From Scenedesmus sp. ARA3 (lineage: Eukaryota > Chlorophyta > Chlorophyceae > Sphaeropleales > Scenedesmaceae): DNA of 47,324 nucleotides. A model generated the notes under the pieces. The model was not told where the DNA came from, did not search any database, and saw only the letters and a list, made by a program, of their open reading frames with translations. The stretch lies in the NCBI GenBank assembly GCA_004335835.1, contig RWJK01001743.1:29844-77167 (forward strand), given 5' to 3'. Of the stretch, positions 30,923 to 44,323 are shown one piece after another; positions within the stretch are counted from its first letter, which is position 1; each line of letters begins with the position of its first letter. The translations under genes were made by a program, and so were the position numbers.

Positions 30923-33900
30923 ATGCCGCCCAAAGCTTCTGCCAAGGCAGCCAAAGGGCCTGCTCCCCCAGTAGAGCCAGACCCTGCTGCACAGGTATTC
31001 ATGTCTGCACTGTTGCCCTTAGTTTGGTTGCACAGAACCGCCTGGGTAGTTGAGCATCCTTCTTATCCCACGTCTGTCCTGCAAACTTTGTACTGCCGTG
31101 CAGCTGCCACCTGACCTTCCAACGGAGTGTCCATTTCAAGCAGAGTGGCATGCAGCAGTATGCACTGTACAAGCAGCTGAGGGTCTCAACTTGGCTGCAA
31201 TCAAGGAGGCATTCAAGCAGCTGAAAGTGCTGCAGCAGCTTTCACTGGCAGACCTAGCTGCCCGCCTGGAGCCTAGCGATCCATTGGTGGCTGAGGTTGC
31301 AGCAGCAGAAGCTGCCAATGCTGCAACCGCCGCTTCTGGGGAAGCCGTAAGGTGCGTGAAAGCTGTGAGCCAGCTCCGCTGTCGGAATGTTGAGCTACTG
31401 GTCTTATGCCACTCAGCAGGCACCTCCTGCCTCTCACTTGACGTTCCCCACTTACCAGCTGGAGCGCACAGCACATGTTAGCCAGTGTGCCTGTCATGAT
31501 CGCAACAGTGTCACAATTGTTTCCTGCAGCCTGCCACCTCAGCTGGCTGCCAAGCTGCTGCAGCTGCGCTTCAAGCGGGACCAGGGCCTGGCCTGGAAGT
31601 TTGAGCTTGTGAGGAGGCGGGAGGCACTGGCAAGGGCAGAAGCTGATGCCAAGGTAAGAGCTGCTGCAACACGCAGCAAAGTTGCTGAGGATGGAAGCAG
31701 CTGCAGCTATATGATGCAAGGTGCATTGTTGTGATGGGAAAGCAGGTGCAGCACAATGTTCTACATGTACGCACCGTTCAACAGGGCAACTGTTGCCTAA
31801 ATTCGCTACATGATGTGTCTCAACACTGCAGGCAGCCCAAGAGGGTGTTGCAGCCGCCACGCTTGCGCAGTCCGAGGCAGCCAGCAAGCTAGCAGCAGTC
31901 AAGGCTCGCCTGCCCCAGCCAGAGCCGGCAGATCCTGTCCAGCAGCAAAGAGAGCTGCAGGCGTCAGATGCAGCAGATGGCGCAGCAGACAGTGCAGCAG
32001 GCGCAGAGGCATCTGCAGAGCAGCAGCGGGAGCAGCCTGACCTGTCACCTGAACAGAAGCGCATGCTGGCAGATGCCGAGTCTGGCCTTGCTGCGGCACA
32101 TGCAAAGCTGGCTGCAGCAGAGGCAGCAGCATCAACAGCAGGTGAGCAGCAGCAGCAATCTCCCGACTGGTACTGGCATGGGTCAACAGAGCTACTTGTG
32201 ACTGTCTTGCCCGGTTATTGCAGCTTGCATGATCCTAGGCTTCGCCAATAGTTGGTGCTGGCTATGACAAGGAGTGGTGAACTGTGTGATGGGCCTGCAG
32301 GAAGTGGTGTTGGTGCTGCAACAGAGGCAATGAACAGCCCGTACAACCACTACGAGCCTTACTGGGTGGAGGGGCTGCCCACTACAGCAGCCGGGCTGAC
32401 AGCTGCCGTAACAGCTGCAGACATCCCCCTACGCGCTGTTGTGTGGCTGCACCCGCACACCAACAATACCAGCCAGACAGCACCAGCAGTGCCAGCAGCT
32501 GTGGCATCGGCACCCGGTTCAGCTGTGACACCAGCCCAGGACGGCTCAACAGGTGCTGCACAGCAGCACAGCAAGCCTGCTTTGCCAGAGGAGCTGTCAA
32601 AGTTGCAGGCAGCCATAGCAGCAGCGCCATGGGACTCTGCGCTTTCTGGCCTGCTGCTGCTGCCTGTGGCGTTGGGGGATGCAAGCAGCCCTTTCACTGC
32701 AGTGCCACAGACAGGCACCATCGCAAACCCTCCCTGGGCAGCAGCATCAAGCGCAGCTGCAGCAATGCGTGCTGCTCTTGCAGCCGCTACTGGTGAGTCA
32801 CGGCTAGCATCAGCCTCTGGTGGCAAGCCCGGGTCTGCTAAGCCTGGCCAGAGCAGCAGCGGTGGCACTGGCAACGGTGCCGCAGGTGGCAAGGCTCCAG
32901 CAGCTGCTGCTGCGGGTGGTGCAGCAGGTGGCGCAGCTGGTGGCGCTGCTGCTGCAGCTCCAGAGGAAGTGCCAGGCTGCAAGGAGCTGGCCCGGGCGCT
33001 GCTGAGTGTGCGGGACCACGCAAAGGTGTATGACCAGTGGAGGACATCTGTCAGAGTGTACAGGATGCCTGCACCAGGCGGCGGCAGCAGCAGCAGCGCC
33101 GGCAGCATGAATCGCTACAAGCAGCTGCTGAGCAGCGTTCCACATGAGCGGCAGAGCGTACCCGTGGTGCTGCATGCGATGCTGGAGCAGGTGAGGGAGT
33201 AAAGCAACTGCTGCTATGCACTTCCAGCGGTGCAGCTCATTGCATCATGCACACTGGCTTGCATTTAGCAGCAAAGCCAAGCGGCATCCGTTGAACACCA
33301 CCGTCACAGCAGCAGTGCTGCAACAGCCACAGCCTCTGTAGCTCACCAGCCAATGTGCACTCTGAGCAGTCTGGCAGAGTGAAGCTAGGCAACTGACATC
33401 TTGTGGCTGACTGCAGGTGTGCCTCAACTGCATGGCTGATCCAGAAGCGTTGGGGGACATGGAGCAGCAGGCGCAGCAGGCTGCTGCAGCAGCCAGCGCA
33501 GAACAGGCGCTGGCAGTTGCCTTTGCTGGCCTGCTGTGTGATGACAGCAAGCTGCTGCAGGAGGCGCCAGCAGAGCCTGCAGGCCTGACAGTGCTGTATG
33601 AGGTGCGCGCTACAAGGTGTACAAGCAGCAGCTGGCTGTGCACTGTCTGCTGCAATGACGCTGCGCTGAATCATGCTGCAATGTGGCATGTAGCAGCAAG
33701 TGGACGGCGGGGAACCAGTGAAAACAGCACACAGCAGCATGACGCGCGCTTTGTGTGTTTGGTGGTTGCAGGGGGATGAGCTTGCGGCGGCTGCATGTGG
33801 CCTCACAACAGGTTACGTGCACAATCCAGCATCAGCTGGGCTTCCAGCTTGCAGCAGCCCAACATCTTTGCTGGACAATGCCCTCCTGGCTGCTTGCTTT

Positions 33901-36900
33901 TCTGACTCCAGCAGCAGCAGCAGTGGCAGCGGCAGTGCAAGCAGCAGTGCAAGCAACAGCCACAAAGCAAGCAGCAACAGTGGCAGCAGTAGAAGCAGCA
34001 ATCACGATGACATCAGCTTGCCAAGCTTTGGCACTGCGGGCATGTCTGCATGGGATGTTGATTCTGTGGAACATCACTTGCTGCAGCTGCTGCAGCTGCC
34101 AGGCCTCGAGGCAAACAGCAGCAGCCATACTGGGCACCACCAGCTGCAGCAGCAGCAACAGCAGACAGGCCAGCTGTGCAGTGCAAGCCTGCAGAGGCAG
34201 CTGCAGCACTCGGAGCTTCAGGTGAGGCACTTGCAGCTGTTTGTGATCTTTAATGTCCGATGGTGTGCCAGCTGCAGCTTTATGCCATGAGCTGTATGGC
34301 TGTCTTATATACGTCAAGCAACTACAAGTTGACTGCAACAATAGTTCAACCATTGTTGTGCGCCTGCTGCAGGCTCACTGTGATAGCCTTCCTGTGGCAA
34401 CAGTGGAGCGCTACCAGCTGCTGCAGGCAGCCGTAGCCATGCTTCCTGGTGGGGTGCAATCAGCACATGCAGAGGAGCTTCTGCTGAGGCACCACCATGA
34501 GCACTTGGAGCCACAGGTCATGCGGCAGGTGATATTTAGCAGTGTTTCGCCCTTGCTGCAATAGCAGTGGCCGCAGCAGCTACATTATAAGCGCACTTCT
34601 AGTAAAACCCTCCAGTTCTGCATGAACAGATGCTCATGCTTGCTTGTGCCCCTATCCTGCTCACCGTGATATCGCTACACAAAGCGATGCCTGAAACATC
34701 AAACCTGCTTCATTGGCGCAGGTGCTGCTCAAGGCCATGCAGCAATACCCAGACATGGCCGCAGCTCACTTTGAGCCCGCTGATGTGCAGCTGCTGGCCT
34801 TGTTTGCTGGGGCTGAGACAGACAGGGCCTCTGCCCGCAGCATGCCGTACATACAGACTTTCCAGCAGTACTGGCAGCCGCTGCTGGAGCATGGTTGCGC
34901 CCCACCGCAGCTTGCACAAAAGGTAGGGGTAAAGAATGGCCTTGTTCAGTGGCGGTTGCAAGCGCCTGTTTGCATAAATACTGTCAAACACATGCTGTTT
35001 CTTGCCACACCAGAGCCGCTTTTGATGCAGATGCTTGGCCGGCAGCACCAGCAGTTGGGCGAAGTGGAGAGAAGTGCATTTCACACCCTGCCTGTCATTT
35101 CTCTCTGTGCGGCAGGTCTACGAAATGTCTCCTGATGCAGCCCAGCAAGCATGGCAGCAGCGGCTGCTGTACACAGAAGCAGGTGGCATTGTGGAGCGTG
35201 GCAGTGCAGGTATGCTGGCATTGCGCCAGGCCGGCAGTACTGTCAGGTTGCAGCCTGATGCTGATGGCTGTTATGAGTTGATTGCTACGCTGGATGGAGG
35301 GGTGGTGGTGTCAGCCAGCTGCTCTGGTGCAAGCAAGCAGGATACAGCAGCAAGTGATGCAGATGTTGAATTGCCTAAGCCTGAGGCAGTGGAAGCAAGC
35401 TTGCAGGAACCACCACCAGAGGCAGCAGCGGCAGCAGCTGCCAGGCCTGTTTCAGGCAAAACGACACCTAGCAGTGGCAAGCGCCCTCAGTCCTCAGGTG
35501 CAGCACAGGCCAAGGTTCAAGAACAGCAGGCATCAGCAGAGGCAGCAGCTGCAGCAGCAGCAGCCGCTGCTGCAGCTGCTGCAGCTGAACAGAGCTCTGG
35601 AGGCAAGCAGAAGCAGGCGGACAGCAGCAATGCGTGTACTGCTGCATCAGCGACTGTTGCGGCGCTGAAGATCTGCACCCCACAAGGCCTGTTGGTTGAA
35701 GTCAACACAGATGGCAGAGTGATGCTGGCGCCAGTCCAGCCAACTGAAGCCAAGGTAAGAACCATGTATGCTTATGCAGCCAATCCGCTGGCTGGGGTAG
35801 AGCCCAATACAACTGCTGTGCGTCACAAATGCAAGTATGTGTAGTGTTTGTGCGTGCATGTGAAGCGCATGCTGTGACTCGCCCCTCATGCTGCCCTGCT
35901 AACAAGTGTGTTGATCTGCAGGTGCTGCATTCAACTGGTGTCAATGTGCTTGGGGCCTCGTTGCTGCCTGGCTTGCTGGATGGGCAGCTGCCAGTGGGCC
36001 CCTTTGCATGGCATGCTCTGCTACCTGATGGCACGCTCATCAAGGCAGATGCAGCAGCAGGCAACAGTGACACAACAGCAGCAGCCTTGCAAGCAGCAGA
36101 TACAGGAGTAGCAGGCATCCTGACAGGTGGCGCCATGACGGCGGGCCTGTCTATCCTGCATCCAGACGGCAGTACCAGCAAGCTACAGCAGGCACCAGTG
36201 GATTTGGCAGATGGCAGCTCGGTACCTGCTGCTGGATGGCTACGGAGCTCTACCACTGGCGAGCAAACCTGGGTGCTTGATCAGGGTGCATTGGACCGCC
36301 TGAAGGATGCTGCTGACGAGGCTGCAGCTCAAGCGGCAGCTGCCGCGGAGGCGGCTGCAGCAGCAGCGGCAGCCGCTGAGGCAGCAGCAGCTGCAGAGGT
36401 AGCGAACAAGAAAGGCAAGGGGCGGCCATTGGATAAGCAGAAGAGTGGTGCCAAGAAGACAGATGCACCAGCAACACCATCATCTGCTGATGCTGCAGCT
36501 GCAGGCAGCGGTGGCTGCGCAGCAGCAGCACCCGCTGCTGGAGAGGCGGAGCTGCAGCATGTGCTACAGCAGTTGCAGCAGCTGGCACCTGTTGCGAGAG
36601 GCAGCATTCGCACGGCTTGCCTGACTGATCCCGACACTGCTGCTGTTGTGGCTACGCGTGAGGACCACATCATGACAGTGCAGTACGCAGATGGCAGCAA
36701 ATTGTTGCAGGTGAGGGAGGCACAAAGCAAGGCACAGTGGCTAGCCATGAGCACAAACCTCACCTGAACTTCATAGCAACTTGCTGGCCAGCACATTCTT
36801 GAGCCATTCAATGTGGCGCTGTAATGCTTGTGTGTGCTCAAGTCATGGGTCAGCTCTTGTCATTCTCATGATCACGCCGTTAGCTCAATTAGCCTTTGGC

Positions 36901-39900
36901 AACAATGCCGCTGCTGCCTGCAGGATGCCGAGGGCTGCCGCATCAGCACTGTGGGTGGCTGCTGGACCTTTGAGGCCTCAGCTCTGCCTCTGGTCAAGGG
37001 CGATGCAACTGGAGTGACACTGCAGCCTTGCCCAGGTGCGCTGTGGGAAACCTAGGCACCGCGCATACAGCTAGGTAGAGAATGCACTGAGGCTCACACA
37101 CTCATGTGATGTACCTGGTTGCCACTTTTGGGGAGCATGGGGAGGGTTGTAGCGCTCTGTGACTGGTTTAAGTGCATTCGCACACTCACCACAGGCCCCT
37201 GCCAACGTTTTAATCGTGCGCAGGGGTAACTCTCAGCTGGAATGCGGTGAGCAGGTCTGTCACTCTGCACCACCAGCCCTCCGGTGCATCTCTTGTGGCC
37301 ACTCCCTGTGGCCGCATGGCCTTCAGCAGCCAGCAGCACGGCGACCTTGAGCTCTTTGCTGACCTGGCAACACCACAGCCCCAGCTTGCACCACTAGCTG
37401 CTGCAGCAGCAGACCTTGCAGCAGCAGCTGATGGTGACAACATCACACCAGAAGGGACAGCAGCATCAGCAGCAGCTGCTAGCGGTCCTACAGCTGGCGT
37501 GCTGCCGCTGCTTGATGTGTGTGGGCAGCAGCAGACGTGGGGCCTGCTAGGGTTGGACCTGTGCTGTGGAGAGGCGGTGATCTGCGAGGCTGGCGGATGT
37601 CGGCTGCACCAAGGACCAGGTGGGCTGGGTAAAAACTGTCTTTTGCAGTGGCTGATTGCCGGTCACACCAGGCAAGCTAGCATATATCATGCAGTTGTAT
37701 TATTGATTGTGTTTGGTGTACATCATTGTGAGCCGCTGTGCTGCCATGACATCAGCGCATTGGACAACAGGATGCTGTGCTGCGGACTGCCTGCAGGTGG
37801 CTCTGTTCTAGTGTGGGTGAACGCTCACGAAGAGGAAGCAGCAGCGACTGCAGCGGCAGCAGCAGCGCAGGAAGAAGAAGAGCACAGCCTGCTGCTCAGT
37901 GCCCCAAGTATGGCAGGTGCTGACCCAGCACCCAGAATCTCAGCAGCTGCTGCCAGCAGTACTGTAGTGTCTGCAGCCGGGGACGGCAAGGCGCCTGTTG
38001 ACAGGGCTGTAACGACTGCGGGTGCAGTAGCAGCGGCAGCCGCAGCAGCTGCACCAACAAGCAGCATCGACTTTTTTGATGATGAGCTGGATGAAGAAAG
38101 GGCAGCCAGACAGGCGGCGGAAGCAGCAGCTGCCGCTGCAGCTGCGGTGGCGGCTGCAGAAGCAGCGGCAGCAGAGGCAGCGGCTGCTGCTGCAGCTGCT
38201 GCCAGGCGGCCACCACCAGCTGTGGCCCGTGGTGTCAAGCCTCGCCTGTTTGTGATCGACCGCACGACTGGATCTGGGTATGAGGTGTTAAGCGCTGCAG
38301 CTGTGGAGCAGTACACAAGCTATGCTGATTATGCAGCAGCTGCAGCAACAGCCAGTGCAGATGGTGAAGCAGCAAGAGAGACATCCGTCCCTGCGCATGC
38401 CCTGCCAATAGGCTGCCGCATGAGGCATGAGCAGCAGCAGGCAGTTGGTGCAGCAGAGCCAGGCACGATCTGTCACTCCTTCCTGTGCAGCTACAGCCCC
38501 GTCAGCCCGCTGCTGCAGCCTCTGGAGCTTGCGGATCCGGCTGTAGCAGTGCCGGTGCAAGTGGACCCAGCCAGCAGCTTGGTCAGCCTCCGCAGGACTG
38601 ATGTGTTTGTGCCGGCTCAGCAGCGGCAGCAGCAGCAGCAGCTCTGTCCAGCTCAAGGGTTGAGGCTGCCTAGGGTTGCTGCACTGAACCCTGGCTATGT
38701 TTTGAGCATTGGCCAGGCTGCAGCTGTGGAGCCTGCTGTCGGCACTGTTCAGCATACCATTGGCAGCGGCAGCAGCTTGCTGGCAACTAGGCTGCATGCA
38801 TCACAGGCGACAAACAAGCGCGCTAGCGGGCCTTTTGGCAGCAGCAGCGTGGCAAGTGAGGTTCTTGTTGTCAGGGAGGTGCTGGAGCTTCCACAACTGA
38901 CACCAGAGCTGCAATCCCAAGCAGAGGCAATCCTACAGGCTTGCAGCAGCTGGATGGCAGCCCAAGAGGCAGAGCTGGTCAACCGGCTGCCTCCAGAGGA
39001 CCCTAGAAGTGAGGCTCTGCAACATGAAGCTGCAGAGGTGGCAGCGCTGATGACAGCAGCTCAGCAGCAGGGAGGGGTGGCACAGGTGGTGCCAGTGCAG
39101 CCATGGCCAGCTGCAACAATGCACGGCAGCGGCAGCAGCAGCGGGGGCAGCAGGCTGGAGGCGGTGAGGGGACAGGTGGTGGCAGAGCAGGCGGCAGCAG
39201 CTGCTGCTGCTGCCAGGGCTGCCGCTGAGGCTGAGGCGAAGGCTGCTGCAGAGGCTGCTGCAAAGAGGAAGCCGTACAAGTGAGCGCCAGGCGCTGGTGC
39301 ATAATGGTGGACGTGAAGAGCGCTGTGACAGGACACGCATTCAAGAACAAACATCTTTGCTTGTGGCATTCCTTCACGCCACGTGTGTATCCTGTTGCAG
39401 ATCATGCGCCCTGGGCATGATCACTGACACACCTAAGGTTTGCAGTGCTGAAGCACCTGCTGACGCACCTGGTACTGCTGCTGCTGACGCACCTGCTGAT
39501 GCACTTGCTGCTGCTGCTGCCGCCACCTGCAGGCCCTGGGTGAAGCCAGCCGGCCCCTTCGACCACTGCCCGCAGCGCCCCGAGCCAGGCAAGACGCTCA
39601 GGTACTTTGAAGCACAGGAGGGCCAGCTGGCTGCTGCTGCAGACCCGCTGCTGCAGGGCACCAAGCTCACCCGCCATGACTTGCCACCAGCCAAGCCTGT
39701 GGCACCAGCCTCTGCAGGTGTGCTCTGCATCAGATAAACAACAGAATAAACAGGAAATGCTGTGCCATCAGCTGTATGCTGTGATTGAGGAAGGCTGCAA
39801 GGCTGGCTTGCATGTGCGCCCGCATGCTTGTGCATCACATGCCAGCCAGCTGCCATACCAGCGCTGGCAAGCGATTCATGCCTGCTTTGCAATGCTGCAC

Positions 39901-41698
39901 ATTGTGTCTGCTTGGTCTCTTATTTGCTGTGGTTGCCGGTTGCTGCAGGCACACAGCACAAGCCTGGAGTGTACCTCGCAGGCAGCACCACACTAGCAGA
40001 TGCAGCTGGTGATGCCCAGGGCTATGCAGCTGCCATGGCAGCACTGTCGCCCAGGGCAGCAGCAGCTGCCGCTGCTGCTGCAAGCCGAGGCGGCAGCAGC
40101 AAGTCACCAGGGAGCAGATCATCAGCAGCTGGATTAGGTGCAACAGCAGGAGCAGTAGCAGCGGGTGGCAGTTCCAAGCTGGGGTCACCTCTCAGCACGG
40201 GTGTCACACCGCTGATGTACTCTGGCAAGCCAGCAACGCTTCACGGTGCCGCTGCCGCCAATGCCGCGACGGCTTACAGCCCCCAGCAGCTGCAGCAGCT
40301 GCAGCGACTGCAAGAGGAGGCCGCAGATGCTGCTGTGAGGCAGATCATTATGGGCAGCAGCTGCAGCAGCAGCCAGTGTGAGGGCTTGCTGGAAGGCGGT
40401 GAGGCAGTGATGAGGTCCAGTGGAGGGCTTGGCAGCAGCCTGAGGAGCCACGCGTATGATGTGTATGGGCAGCCAAGGGCGGCACAGGTGTCGCTGCCAG
40501 CCTCACACCTCAAGGTGCGTGGATGCGGAGCTTCGGCAGTTTGGTGGCAGTTGTATTGGCAGTGCGCCAGCTGGTAACAGTAATGCCCAAGAGCATGCAT
40601 CTGGAAAACCTCGCCATCATCATGTACTGCCGCTGCTGCTGCTGCTGTATCACCCTCGTACAATGTGCACACCTCGCTGCTGCTGCAGAGCCAGGCGCCC
40701 GCTGCGCTCAACTCCGCCTACCTGGCCAAGGAGCTGCCAGCCATGCGCAGCACCAAGACCAGCAGCGCCTGCCTCATCCAGCACAGCGGCAAAGCAGGTA
40801 CATGTGCATGCATGCATGCAGCATCTGGCTCGTGCTAATTGTTTGTAGCCGCATTTGGGAAGCAGCATGCAGGAAAGATCTGGGCCCAGCAAGGCACCAT
40901 TGCACAGCTGACCCCCCGCAGTAGCTTGCGCTGATGCTGCATTGCCTGGTGTGTTACGTATGCCTGTGGGGTGCCAACTTGTGTGTTCTCTGCTGGCTCT
41001 TATTAAACCTTCCCCTGCAGGCAAGCAGCTGGCGCTGAGCCCCGGCCACATCCACTTTGGCAGCGTGGCGCAGGGCAGCGTGGTGCACCGCACCGCGCGC
41101 GTGCTCAACGTGTCCACAGGCGTGGCGCGCTTCAGCATCAGCCGGCCGGAGCTGCCGCTGAGGTGGGCAGCCAGCCATATAGCTTGTGTTTAGTTTATGC
41201 AAGTCAGTGAACCAAGTGTCTGCCACGCGATGTGTGAACTAGCAGGTGCTGTGTCTGCAGCTGGCATGCAACCGTGCTTCAGGTCAGACCTGAGGAGGAG
41301 TCCATGTTGTCAGCATGTGTCCCTGTTTGCAGTCTACTAGTGTTCAAGTGCCTTGCGCCCTGTCCTTTAGGCTGATTTCTGGCACAAAATGCTGCTTTTG
41401 CTGCCGCTGTTTTAGGGTGCTGTACAAGCCTGGCCCGCTGCCAGCAGGCATGGAGGCCACTTTCACTCTGGAGCTGGTGGCAGAGCAGCCGGGCGACTTT
41501 GTGGGCGAGGTGGTGTTGAAGAGTGAGGTCAACGTGCTCACACTGACAGTGTCAGCCAAGGTGCTGCCAGCTGCACAGCCGGAGGCAGCCGCGGCTGCTG
41601 CGGGTGCAGCAGATGACGAGGACGGGGAAGGGGGGACGGCAGCAGCGGGGTGTGAAAGCTTGGCAGCGAGCCCAGTGCCGGGCGCTGCAGATGCTTAG
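30923..41698 (+). CDS. SPAG17: PF6/SPAG17-like central-pair apparatus protein of motile cilia
   Basis: Nineteen exons, all GT-AG with matching phases: 30923-30994, 31104-31351, 31530-31653, 31832-32141, 32301-33190, 33417-33602, 33772-34221, 34373-34528, 34722-34922, 35116-35754, 35922-36710, 36924-37035, 37224-37619, 37797-39279, 39401-39717, 39949-40514, 40689-40797, 41021-41162, 41416-41698; about 2,490 residues. PF6 (SPAG17 in animals) is a scaffold of the C1a projection of the axoneme central pair and is needed for ciliary motility. Diagnostic matches are SVPVVLHAMLEQV near residue 548, LKICTPQGLLVEV, the ATREDHIMTVQYADGS beta-repeats, PRLFVIDRTTGSGYEVL-like sequence near 1670, LTPELQSQAEAIL, and a C-terminal ASH/MSP-like beta domain (HIHFGSVAQG near 2355; YKPGPLPAGM near 2400). 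Long Ala-rich linkers match the Ala/Pro-rich nature of PF6. An acidic tail ends the protein. Confidence 0.93.
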
Positions 41699-42044
41699 AG
41701 TGCTGAGGGGATGTTCTCGTGCGCTTGAACAGCGTTGGAGGCGGTTGTTTGTAACTGCTGTCATCTTTATCCGTGGCACATTTCAAACTGCCAGGGCTCA
41801 GGTCTTTGCGTCCCATCAGGGATGACCGTAAATCCTGATCAGCACTGGTTACTGGACGATAACCTCTTGATAATTCAGGCTGCGGCTGGTTGCCGTCAGT
41901 CCAGTGCTCGCAGTCGAATACCAAGGGACAGACATTTGGGCAGGCACTCCACCTGAGGCACAGTGATTATTGCTCGCACGTCACTCATCAGCTGTCGCAA
42001 TCGCAAACTGCAACCTACCTGGAACGTAATTAAATATACCTGGG
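41699..42044. other. Intergenic region between the PF6 and SDR genes
   Basis: 346 bases containing the PF6 3' UTR and the promoter and 5' UTR of the SDR gene. TAATTAAATATACC just before the SDR start at 42045 is the most AT-rich patch. No exon was recognised. Confidence 0.5.
41750..41754 (+). terminator. Possible TGTAA polyadenylation signal of the PF6 gene
   Basis: TGTAA occurs 52 bases after the stop codon. It is the common chlorophyte polyadenylation motif, but five bases alone are weak evidence. Confidence 0.35.
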
Positions 42045-43050
42045 ATGGTGCAGCAACGAGTGGTGCTGGTCACTGGGTGCACAGAGGGCGGGCTTGGGCA
42101 CTGCTTGTGCAAGGCGTTCGCCCGCTATGGCTGTAAGGTTTACGCCACAGGACGTTGCAAGGACGCTATTAAGCTGGAAAGCTACGGCTGCGTGGAGCTA
42201 GAGCTGGATGTGACGGACGCAGCTGCAACCAGAAGGGTAGTACTGCAAGTCCTGCAAGAGTGTGGGAGAATCGATGTTGGTAAGAGACCGGGGCTGATGT
42301 GCCGCATTGGAAAGCAGTTGTAGTACACAGAGGTATACCAATGCTATGCAGCAGTAGCATGCAAGCTGCTGTTACGTGACAGACACACTCTGACGGCAAC
42401 CGTCGCAAGCACCCTTGCTGCTGCTGCTGCTGCAAGTGCCACCGCGTATGCAACGCACCATGGGCTGTTCTACAACCTGTTGCTGCTTGCCTGCTGCAGT
42501 TGTGAACAATGCAGGTGCACTACTGAAAGCCTGGACAACTGAATGCCCTGTAGCAGAAGCACGCCAGCTAATGGAGGTGAGTAACCCGCCATGCAGTACG
42601 CATCATGCGTATGATACTCGGCCAAGCTACACTTGCTCCCTTCAAGGCTAGAATAGCCAGTGCCTGCATTGCAGCAGCTTGAAACAAGAACAAGCTGCTG
42701 TGCCTGCGTGCTGCTGTAGCCAGCACACACGGCCGCTCAAGGGCTGCTGGCCATTCTGGCCATACGTATGGATATGTACGGCAAGCATAGAAGGCTCACT
42801 TATCCAGCTCACGCAGTCATGCATGCAAACTTGCTTACCTGCCTACCGCTTGACTGCAACTCCTGCAGGTGAACTTCTTTGCGCAGTGGGAGATGAACAA
42901 CGCAGTCGCACCGGCGATGCTGCAGCAAGGCACCGGCGTGATTGTGAACATTGGAAGCGCCACCAGCTATTGTGCGGTGGCGCAGGCGGCAGCCTACAGC
43001 GCTAGCAAGTGAGTGGCACGCCTGGCGTGATTCAAGCTGCAATAGCAGCC

Positions 43051-43082
<32 letters not shown>

Positions 43083-44323
43083 TATACCAGCAACACTGCA
43101 CGTCACCAGCTTTTGCAGTGCTTCAACTGATGATGAACAGCACCAATGACACGCCCAGCAACTGCGCGCATGCTGCTCATGTCGCACACCTTGTGTGGGC
43201 TACGCACATGATTGATTTACGTTGCCCCCACTGTTAACTTGTGCTGCTGCTGCTGCTGCTGCTGCTGCCGTGCTGCTGCACAGGTTTGCTGTGAGAGCAT
43301 ACAGCGACAGCCTGCGCATTGAGATGGCGCCGTTTGGTGTCAAAGTGATGCACGTGGCACCAGGTGGGGACGCAGTCACAGTCGTCGTTGTGACATTGAC
43401 TTCTGGATTTTATATTAGTATCAGCATGATTACTCAGCCTGTTATTGGCAAGAGGTCTGCATTGTCCAAAAGTCACCTAGGTGCAATACCAATGGATCAG
43501 CATGACTGCAGAGATTGCGGCTCTGAGATGTGATGTTATTGTAGCATTGTAATTGTCTATATTTGTGCTGCTGCCACCTGCAGGCTTCATGAACACACGG
43601 CTGTTCCACAAGCCATGCAGTGTGAAGCCCCAGCAAGGCAGCCTTTTCAACCAACTGCAGTTTGTGAGTAGCAAGTTCTTGGAAATACCATGGTGTATGG
43701 TAGTACTGGCCAGTGCTGCTGCTTATCAAACATATTCAAGCCAAAGCAGGCCAGCGCATCTGCAGCTGCTAGTGCGCCTGCACGTGCGGATTGCCTGGCG
43801 GCTGTATATCACAACTGGCCATGACAAGCATGTCCGTCTGCCTTGCTACCCTGCCATGCTACCCTGCCAGCAACTCAGCTTACAGCACAGGGACTTTACC
43901 AGGCTGCTTGTTTTCCTATTTCAATGCATGCATGCACTGGGCGTCACTGCGGTCAGCGGCGCACCAGCTGTGTCACCCACATACTCCCCCTTGCTGCCGA
44001 ACTCAATGGTTAGATTTGACATTTGCACCCTGCTGCTGGCAATCTTGTCCTGCCTTGCTCATCTGAACCCGCAGGCCACACAAGCACTGTACCACAACGA
44101 CGCAGAGCAGGGCTGGGGCTCCCTGTTCCCCACAGACCCTCAGCACATCGCAGACAAGGTAGCGAAGCTGGCCCTCAGCCGCCGCCCGCCGCGGCACTAC
44201 GTGGCTGGCTGGCTGAGTGGCGTGCTGTACTGCCTGGGCTGCTACATGCCCTGCTGGGTGGTCGACCTGGTGCAGGGCTTCCGGCTGCGGCTGCCACCCT
44301 ACTTTGGCCGCATCAACAGCTAG
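42045..44323 (+). CDS. Short-chain dehydrogenase/reductase, AYR1 (1-acyl-dihydroxyacetone-phosphate reductase)-like
   Basis: Six exons: 42045-42279, 42500-42576, 42869-43008, 43284-43363, 43584-43663, 44075-44323; 286 residues. Classical SDR signatures are complete: TGCTEGGLG (10-18) for NAD(P) binding, ELDVTD for the adenine ring, NNAG (81-84), the catalytic Ser134 in NIGSATS, and Y147-SAS-K151. The basic residue after strand 2 (TGRCKD) suggests NADPH. VMHVAPGGFMNT is the post-catalytic loop. The C-terminus, WLSGVLYCLGCYMPCWVVDLV, is hydrophobic and could anchor the enzyme to a membrane, as in yeast AYR1, which reduces acyl-DHAP in ether-lipid and phosphatidic acid synthesis. A 17-beta-hydroxysteroid dehydrogenase-like or retinol dehydrogenase-like activity cannot be excluded. 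A copy of the last 30 codons lies just downstream. Confidence 0.85.
43053..43267 (+). repeat. CAG tract at 43053-43081 and CTG tract at 43241-43267 in one SDR intron
   Basis: Two triplet tracts of opposite orientation lie within the intron between exons 3 and 4. The CTG tract precedes the acceptor, as elsewhere in the window. In RNA the two could pair into a hairpin. Confidence 0.85.

Noticed and set aside
32359..33108. 249-codon minus-strand frame
   Set aside because: Antisense of a PF6 exon with strong family matches; Pro/Ala-rich shadow.
37825..38316. 163-codon minus-strand Ala/Ser frame
   Set aside because: Shadow of the PF6 Ala-rich linker.
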